Source: Streptomyces sp. TN58 (GTDB lineage: Bacteria; Actinomycetota; Actinomycetes; Streptomycetales; Streptomycetaceae). From it: a stretch of 64,000 nt of DNA. The stretch lies in assembly GCF_001941845.1 (NCBI RefSeq), contig NZ_CP018870.1, positions 1,705,001 through 1,769,000 of the forward strand. The letters run 5' to 3'. Positions 58,400-64,000 of the stretch are shown here, in pieces (positions within the stretch are counted from its first letter, which is position 1; the number at the start of each line of letters is the position of its first letter). A program made the position numbers and the translations under genes. The notes below the pieces were generated by a model that was not told the origin of the DNA, did no database searches, and saw nothing but the letters and a program-made list of their open reading frames with translations.

Positions 58400-59845
58400 T
58401 CAGGCGCCGCCGGTGTGCACCTGGAAGGCGGCCCGCCGGACCGCCTTGGCCAGGGCCGGGTCCGGGTGGGCCGCGGCCAGCGCGACGAGCACCTGCACGG
58501 TGCGCGGGTGGCCGACCGCCCTGACCTCGTCGAGCAGCCGCGGGACGGTGGTGCGCACCGCCGAGTCAAGGTGGCGGGCCAGCAGCTCGGCCTCGCCGTG
58601 GTCGGCGATGGCGGCGGCGGTGTCCACCCAGAGCCAGGTCGACTCCTCGGGGGTGAGCACGTCCTGGGCCTCGTCGGGGTCGACGCCGTCGTGCTCGGCG
58701 AGCCAGAGCAGCGCGTACGGCCGCAGTGCGGGCTCGCGTACGGTGGCGCGCACCTCGGGCTCCGCGGGGGCCCCGACCACGCGCAGCGCCTCGAAGGCGA
58801 GGCCGCGCAGCAGGGCGTCCTCACCCCGGGCGGCCTGGAGGAGCTCGGCCACGGCGTGGCCGACGGGCCGGGCCGCCAGCCAGGCCCGGTACTCGGCGCG
58901 GGCCGGTCCTGGGGTGAGCCGGGCGCAGCCGTGCAGCATGGCGGCGGCGGACTGCTCGATGTTCCCGGCGGGGCTCTGCGCCGCGACGCAGATCTGCTCC
59001 AGCTTGACCCAGACGGCCCAGCTGCCGAGCGGGGTCAGGGCCGCCCGCGCGGGGCCGAGGGTGACGGCGTCCACGGCGGCGAGGCCGCCGAGCGCCCAGC
59101 GCAGCAGCCGGGCGAGCGGGGCCTGGCGGGCCTCCGCGGAGGTGGGGGCGGCGGCGGGCGTTCCGGCCGCGGAGGTCCGCGCCGCCGCGGGCTCCGCGTC
59201 GTAGGGGATCTCGCAGCGCTCGTCGCGCAGTTCGGTGACGCGCTGCCCGAGCAGGTCGAGCAGGTCGGGGACGGTCACCGGGCCCGCGGACAGCTGGAGC
59301 AGGGAGAGGAGCTGGGGCATGGCCTCGACGACCTCGGCGACGGCCGCGGGGGCGATGTCGGCGGGGGCCGGGTGCACCAGGGACCAGGCGTCGAAGAGGG
59401 CGACCCAGCCGCGCAGGACGGCGGTGTCGTCGCGGTCCCAGGCGCGCAGCCGCCAGCCGGGGCGGGCGTGGCCGCCGTGCACCTCGACCAGGCCGGCGAG
59501 GCGGGCTCGGTCCCAGCCGACGCGGATCTGGCCGTGCGTCAGGCCCAGTTCGTCGGCGGCGCGTTCGACGTCGGCGGCGGGCAGGGCTCCCGAGGGGGCC
59601 GGCCGGCCGCCGTCCGCGGCACCGAGGTTGCGCTCGGCCCAGCGTGTCAGGCGCACGGCGTCCGCCAGCGAGGCCCGGGCCCGGTTCGCCAGGTCGGCGG
59701 TGGCCGGGGTGCCCGCCGGGGGCCGCGGGGCCGGGCGGGTCCGGCGGTCGGTCACCGCCTTGCGCGCCGCGGCGACGGAGCGCGGGGAGACGAGTCGGAG
59801 TCTGGAGTCGCGAGCCAACTGCTCATCAGGCTTTCGGGACGTCAC
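58400..59845 (-). CDS. Conserved hypothetical protein (HEAT-like)
   Basis: An unrecognised 481-residue protein. It is overwhelmingly helical and Ala/Leu/Arg-rich with several segments of about 35 residues that could be HEAT-like repeats (for example LLRGLAFEALRVVGAPAEPE and TVQVLVALAAAHPDPALAKA), no signal peptide and no membrane helix. A possible winged-helix segment is GLTHGQIRVGWDRARLAGLV near residue 100. GTG at 59845 is chosen because the frame upstream is Arg-rich. It converges on the VOC gene and lies downstream of the alpha/beta hydrolase gene on the same strand. Function unknown. Confidence 0.78.
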   Translation of the reverse strand: MTSRKPDEQLARDSRLRLVSPRSVAAARKAVTDRRTRPAPRPPAGTPATADLANRARASLADAVRLTRWAERNLGAADGGRPAPSGALPAADVERAADELGLTHGQIRVGWDRARLAGLVEVHGGHARPGWRLRAWDRDDTAVLRGWVALFDAWSLVHPAPADIAPAAVAEVVEAMPQLLSLLQLSAGPVTVPDLLDLLGQRVTELRDERCEIPYDAEPAAARTSAAGTPAAAPTSAEARQAPLARLLRWALGGLAAVDAVTLGPARAALTPLGSWAVWVKLEQICVAAQSPAGNIEQSAAAMLHGCARLTPGPARAEYRAWLAARPVGHAVAELLQAARGEDALLRGLAFEALRVVGAPAEPEVRATVREPALRPYALLWLAEHDGVDPDEAQDVLTPEESTWLWVDTAAAIADHGEAELLARHLDSAVRTTVPRLLDEVRAVGHPRTVQVLVALAAAHPDPALAKAVRRAAFQVHTGGA

Positions 59846-59962
59846 GGAAGCAGTCTCGCCCGTCACTGGCCGAAAGCCCAAACGGAATCGGCTCCTTCCG
59901 CCACCTGCCCGAGGGGCAGACCGGGACAACCCGCCCGCAGGGCACGGTCCGTCACACGGCTT

Positions 59963-61093
59963 TCACATCAGAGGGGTGAGGAAGCGGCGCAGGGCTTCCT
60001 CGTAGCCGGCGGGATCGGCGTTCCACATCGCACCGTGTCCGGCTTCCCGCACCGTCTGCAGGGTGATCAGGTCGGGGCGGGCGGCGGCGAGCCTGCGGGA
60101 GGGCTCCCAGGGGGCGAGGGCGTCGTCCGGCCCGTGGAAGACGAGCACGGGGACCCGCAGCGCTCCGGGGTCGGCGCCCGGCGGCGGCCGGTCGGCGCGC
60201 AGGCCCGCCCGGCCCTCGGCGGCACGGACCGCCAGCGGCAGTACCGGGGCCGGGGTGCGGCGCGCCGCGGCGAGTGCGCGCAGGGTGGCGTGCCAGTCGA
60301 GCACGGGCGAGTCCAGCACCAGGCCGGCGATCCGGTCGGCGAGCGCGGAGCGTTCGACGGCGCGCAGGGCCATGGTGGCGCCGGTGGACCAGCCGTGCAG
60401 GATCACGCGCCGGGCGCCGTAGCGCAGGGCGTAGCGGATGGCGGCGTCCAGGTCCCGCCACTCGGACTCGCCGAGGTGGCCGAGGCCGTCGGGGGGCAGG
60501 GGCGCGCCGAGGTCGCCGCGGTAGCCGAGGTCGAGGACGGGCAGCCGCTGGCGGTGCAGGAAGGGCATGACCACCATCGGGTGCTCACGGCCGGCGCCGA
60601 GTCCGTGGACGGTGATCACCCAGGTGTCCCGGCCGGCGGGTACGAACCACGCGGGGAGGGCTCCGAGCTCGCCGGGGATGTCCACGTCGGCGTGGTCGAG
60701 GCCGAGCGCGGTGCGCGGGTTCCCCAGGTGGACCTGGGGGGTGAGGGTGACCCGGGCGCCGGGATGGAGCCTGCCGTGGGTGACGGAGAGGAGCCTGCGT
60801 ACGACGGTGTCCGGGTCGTGGCCGGCGTCGTGGAGCACGGGCCCGACGACGGCGTGCACGCCAGGTGCGGCCAGGCCGTACGTACCGGGGCGCAGGGAGG
60901 CGAGGGAGCGGGTCAGCGCGATCCGGCCGTCGCCGGCGGAGTGGACGCTCAGCCGGGCCCCGCCGGGGAGCGGCGCGCCGGGCCGGGGCCGCAGGGCGGC
61001 GTCGGCGGCGTACCGGCCGGCCGCCACGGCTGCCACCCCCGCGCCGACGAGGGTCGTGGTGACGGCCGCTGCCGCCGCTGTAACGGTACGCAC
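59963..61093 (-). CDS. Alpha/beta hydrolase family protein
   Basis: A 376-residue hydrolase. A hydrophobic N-terminus (residues about 4-28, AAAAVTTTLVGAGVAAVAAG) could be a signal peptide or anchor. The hydrolase fold is in the C-terminal two thirds: oxyanion HGLGAGREHPM, the nucleophile Ser in LHGWSTGATMALRA, the acidic residue in VLVFHGPDDALAPWEP, and the His in EAGHGAMWN. The N-terminal 110 residues after the anchor are not recognised. GTG at 61093 is chosen; longer in-frame forms cross sequence that looks non-coding. Substrate unknown. Confidence 0.85.
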   Translation of the reverse strand: MRTVTAAAAAVTTTLVGAGVAAVAAGRYAADAALRPRPGAPLPGGARLSVHSAGDGRIALTRSLASLRPGTYGLAAPGVHAVVGPVLHDAGHDPDTVVRRLLSVTHGRLHPGARVTLTPQVHLGNPRTALGLDHADVDIPGELGALPAWFVPAGRDTWVITVHGLGAGREHPMVVMPFLHRQRLPVLDLGYRGDLGAPLPPDGLGHLGESEWRDLDAAIRYALRYGARRVILHGWSTGATMALRAVERSALADRIAGLVLDSPVLDWHATLRALAAARRTPAPVLPLAVRAAEGRAGLRADRPPPGADPGALRVPVLVFHGPDDALAPWEPSRRLAAARPDLITLQTVREAGHGAMWNADPAGYEEALRRFLTPLM

Positions 61094-61332
61094 CGTCCCA
61101 GTGTCGTCGCGCAGCGTCGACCAGGCCACCGGAGTGGGCCGTTCCGGGTCTACGCGAGGAGAGTGATCTGGGTCACGTTCGACGGCGAAAGGGGTGGTCG
61201 GAGGCATCCGGGGGGACGCGCGGAGGGGTTCGTTCACCCGGCTTTGACATGCATTAATGCTGAAATCCACGCAAGAATCAGGACGAATGTCCCGATCGCG
61301 CCCCGTGCCCGTACACCCCTCCACCGGAGCCA

Positions 61333-61354
61333 GTTCACCTTCCGTTCATCCTGG
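61333..61354 (+). promoter_or_regulatory. Probable PHO box upstream of the phosphate transporter
   Basis: Two adjacent 11-bp direct-repeat units, GTTCACCTTCC (61333-61343) and GTTCATCCTGG (61344-61354), fit the PhoP direct-repeat consensus (GTTCACC); a third, weaker unit follows. It sits 48-69 bp before the transporter ATG. A second GTTCACC occurs at 61231. A perfect GCATTAATGC palindrome lies at 61251-61260. The rest of the gene-free 61094-61401 region looks like a promoter. Confidence 0.65.
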
Positions 61355-61401
61355 TTGCCTACGTTCGCCGAGCCACTGACGCCAAACAGAAGCCTGGGTA
61401 A

Positions 61402-62679
<1,278 letters not shown>

Positions 62680-62710
62680 CCGAGCCAGAGACACTAGAGG
62701 AATCGGCAGT

Positions 62711-62932
62711 ATGAAGATCGACTGGGTAGCGCTCGGCTCCGTTTTCGGGGTCAGCCTCTTCGCCACCGTCGCCCTCGTGACCCTCTTCACCCTGGGTCTG
62801 GTGGGCCTGTCCAAGCACGAAGCCGCGACCGAGCAGGGCGGCAGCGCCACCCTGGCCCGCGGCGGCGCGTACCTGTGCTTCGCGCTCATCACGGCGGCCG
62901 TGACGTACGGGATCTACCTGATCGTCGCCTGA
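62711..62932 (+). CDS. Small two-helix membrane protein next to the phosphate transporter
   Basis: A 73-residue membrane protein with two helices (ALGSVFGVSLFATVALVTLF and AYLCFALITAAVTYGIYLIV) joined by a polar loop (SKHEAATEQGG). It starts 31 bp after the Pit gene, with GAGGAATCGGC upstream as a weak ribosome site, and is followed by a strong hairpin, so it is likely the second gene of a phosphate-transport operon. Conserved in Streptomyces as far as I can recall. Function unknown; possibly an accessory to the transporter. Confidence 0.85.
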   Translation: MKIDWVALGSVFGVSLFATVALVTLFTLGLVGLSKHEAATEQGGSATLARGGAYLCFALITAAVTYGIYLIVA

Positions 62933-62949
62933 CGGTCTGACCGCTTGGC

Positions 62950-62992
62950 CGCGAAAGCCCCTCCCGGGTCCGTCCCGGGAGGGGCTTTCGCG
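62950..62992 (+). terminator. Hairpin terminator of the phosphate-transporter operon
   Basis: Perfect 19-bp arms (62950-62968 and 62974-62992) with a 5-nt loop, 17 bp after the last stop. No U-tract. Confidence 0.85.
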
Positions 62993-63039
62993 CCTCCCGG
63001 CCCAGCCGCACCGCAGGTCAACGGCGAGTTGACGGGCCT

Positions 63040-63196
63040 TCCGGCCGCGTGGTGGACTGCCCGAGCCAATACGGCGGCATGGAGAGGAAGTCCGGTGCGA
63101 TTCCGGCGCGGTCCCGCCACTGTCACCGGGGAACGCACGCCGCGCGCGCGCCCCGGGAGCCAGGAACTCTCGCCGCCGGACACGTCGAACCAGGGC
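63040..63196 (+). ncRNA. Cobalamin riboswitch upstream of cobD
   Basis: The conserved cobalamin-aptamer landmarks appear in the right order and spacing: GGAGAGGAAGTCCGGTG and CGATTCCGGCGCGGTCCCGC, then CACTGTCACCGGGG, and the B12 box region CCGGGAGCCAGGAACTCTC at 63153-63171. It lies in the leader of the cobD gene, 30-190 nt before its ATG, so high cobalamin should shut off the pathway. The limits are approximate; I see no other gene in 62993-63227. Confidence 0.9.
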
Positions 63197-63227
63197 GCGG
63201 ACCCTGAGTGAGGACATACCTGCCACC

Positions 63228-64000
63228 ATGCGTGCCGATCGCGTCTTCGCGTACGGCGCCACGGCGGGCCTGATCGGCGACCGGATCCTCGGTGATCCCC
63301 GCCGAGGGCACCCCGTGGCCGCCTTCGGACGAGCCGCCGCCGCCGTCGAGCGTTCCCTGTGGCGTGACGACCGCGCCCGCGGCGTCCTTCACACCCTGCT
63401 GTGCGCCGGGGGCGCGACCGCCGTCGGCGCGCTGGCCGCCCGCTCCCTGCGCTCCCGGCCCGCGGCCGCCCGTATCGCCCTGACCGCCGCCGCCACCTGG
63501 GCCGTCGTGGGCGGCACCTCACTGGGCCGTGAGGCGCGTGCCATCGGCGGCGCGCTCGCCGCAGGGGACGTCGAGGTGGCGCGCGAGCGGCTGCCCCACC
63601 TGTGCGGCCGCGACCCACACGCCCTGGACGGGCAGCAGATGGCCCGCGCCGTCGTGGAGTCCGTCGCCGAGAACACCTCCGACGCGGTGGTCGGGGCCCT
63701 GGTGTGGGGTGCCGTCGCCGGGGTCCCCGGGCTGCTGGCCTTCCGCGCCGTCAACACGCTGGACGCGATGGTCGGCCACAAGTCCCCCCGCCACCTGCGC
63801 TACGGCTGGGCCTCCGCCCGGCTCGACGACCTCGCCGGCTGGCCGGGGGCCCGGCTGACGGCCCTGGCCGCCGTCGTGGCCGGACCCGACCGGCGCGGAG
63901 CCGTGCGCGCCTGGCGCGCGGACGCCGCCGCGCACCCGAGCCCCAACGCCGGGCCCGTCGAGGCCTCCTTCGCCGGGGCGCTCGGCGTCAGACTGGGCGG
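63228..64000 (+). CDS. cobD: Cobalamin biosynthesis protein CobD/CbiB (partial, cut by window edge)
   Basis: Membrane-associated adenosylcobinamide-phosphate synthase (CbiB/CobD family), which attaches aminopropanol to the cobyric acid in cobalamin synthesis. The first 257 residues are present, without a stop before the edge; the normal protein is about 310-330 residues. The family signature is visible: VESVAENTSDAVVGALVWGA, then RAVNTLDAMVGHKSPRHLRY and GWASARLDDLAGW. It starts ATG at 63228 with GAGTGAGGA upstream, following a cobalamin riboswitch. It is probably the first gene of a cob operon extending to the right. Confidence 0.93.
   Translation, partial: MRADRVFAYGATAGLIGDRILGDPRRGHPVAAFGRAAAAVERSLWRDDRARGVLHTLLCAGGATAVGALAARSLRSRPAAARIALTAAATWAVVGGTSLGREARAIGGALAAGDVEVARERLPHLCGRDPHALDGQQMARAVVESVAENTSDAVVGALVWGAVAGVPGLLAFRAVNTLDAMVGHKSPRHLRYGWASARLDDLAGWPGARLTALAAVVAGPDRRGAVRAWRADAAAHPSPNAGPVEASFAGALGVRLG

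Overview
The window is 64 kb of very GC-rich DNA (roughly 70-73 percent by eye) with about 69 densely packed genes, GTG and TTG starts, ATGA/GTGA overlaps and GC-only hairpin terminators. It reads as the chromosome of a Streptomyces or close relative: there is a cysteine-less chaplin (ChpE type), a streptophobe-family protein, DUF3099, FHA-ABC and other genus-typical proteins. From memory, and not checked, the order follows the S. coelicolor SCO17xx-SCO1847 region (chpE, serB, fabI-fabG, tldD-tldE, tyrS, moaA, S8 protease, pitH2, cobD). Core genes look vertical; the clearest mobile DNA is one IS5-family element.

Layout. 0-6.4 kb: 3-methyladenine glycosylase, Spo0M, a PEBP protein, an HNH nuclease, a TauE/SafE permease, an NfeD-SPFH pair and an ABC ATPase. 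6.5-11.1 kb: hypothetical gene, intergenic palindromes, YVTN beta-propeller protein, chpE, and a NarL-type two-component system whose genes overlap. 11.2-18 kb: SDR overlapping an orphan QueA homologue, a secreted SLT transglycosylase, a complete IS inserted exactly at its stop codon, and a large FHA-ABC exporter. 18.2-25 kb: streptophobe, serB, SixA phosphatase, two small membrane proteins (one of 39 codons), CynX/NimT transporter divergent from a FadR-type regulator, and a secreted protein. 25.1-31.6 kb: fabG-fabI, divergent tldD-tldE separated by a 92-bp tandem duplication carrying two ATGA-coupled mini-ORFs, tyrS, GlsB. 31.8-37.6 kb: DUF3099, small Cys protein, moaA, DUF485-acetate symporter, subtilase.

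37.7-45.6 kb is catabolic: zinc ADH, a coupled sterol-desaturase/lysoplasmalogenase pair (possible ether-lipid breakdown), and a four-gene operon (acetoacetate decarboxylase-like, SDR, two amidohydrolases, one frameshifted) divergent from a TetR regulator with a perfect 15-bp palindrome between them. 45.7-54.4 kb: a RING-finger protein with a TerD-like C-terminal segment, DEDDh-BRCT exonuclease, SURF1, SDR, a five-gene Asp23/AmaP envelope cluster, enoyl-CoA hydratase. 54.5-64 kb: HTH protein, ABC-F ATPase, YpfJ metallopeptidase, VOC protein, large hypothetical, alpha/beta hydrolase, Pit phosphate transporter with a probable PHO box, and a cobalamin riboswitch ahead of cobD, which runs off the right edge.

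The observations I rate highest are the RING/TerD-like protein, the tldD-tldE mini-ORF cascade, the IS placed exactly on a stop codon so that it separates the gene from its terminator, the regulator/operator/catabolic operon at 40.5-45.6 kb, and a recurring family of long intergenic palindromes. No rRNA, tRNA, CRISPR array or prophage was seen.
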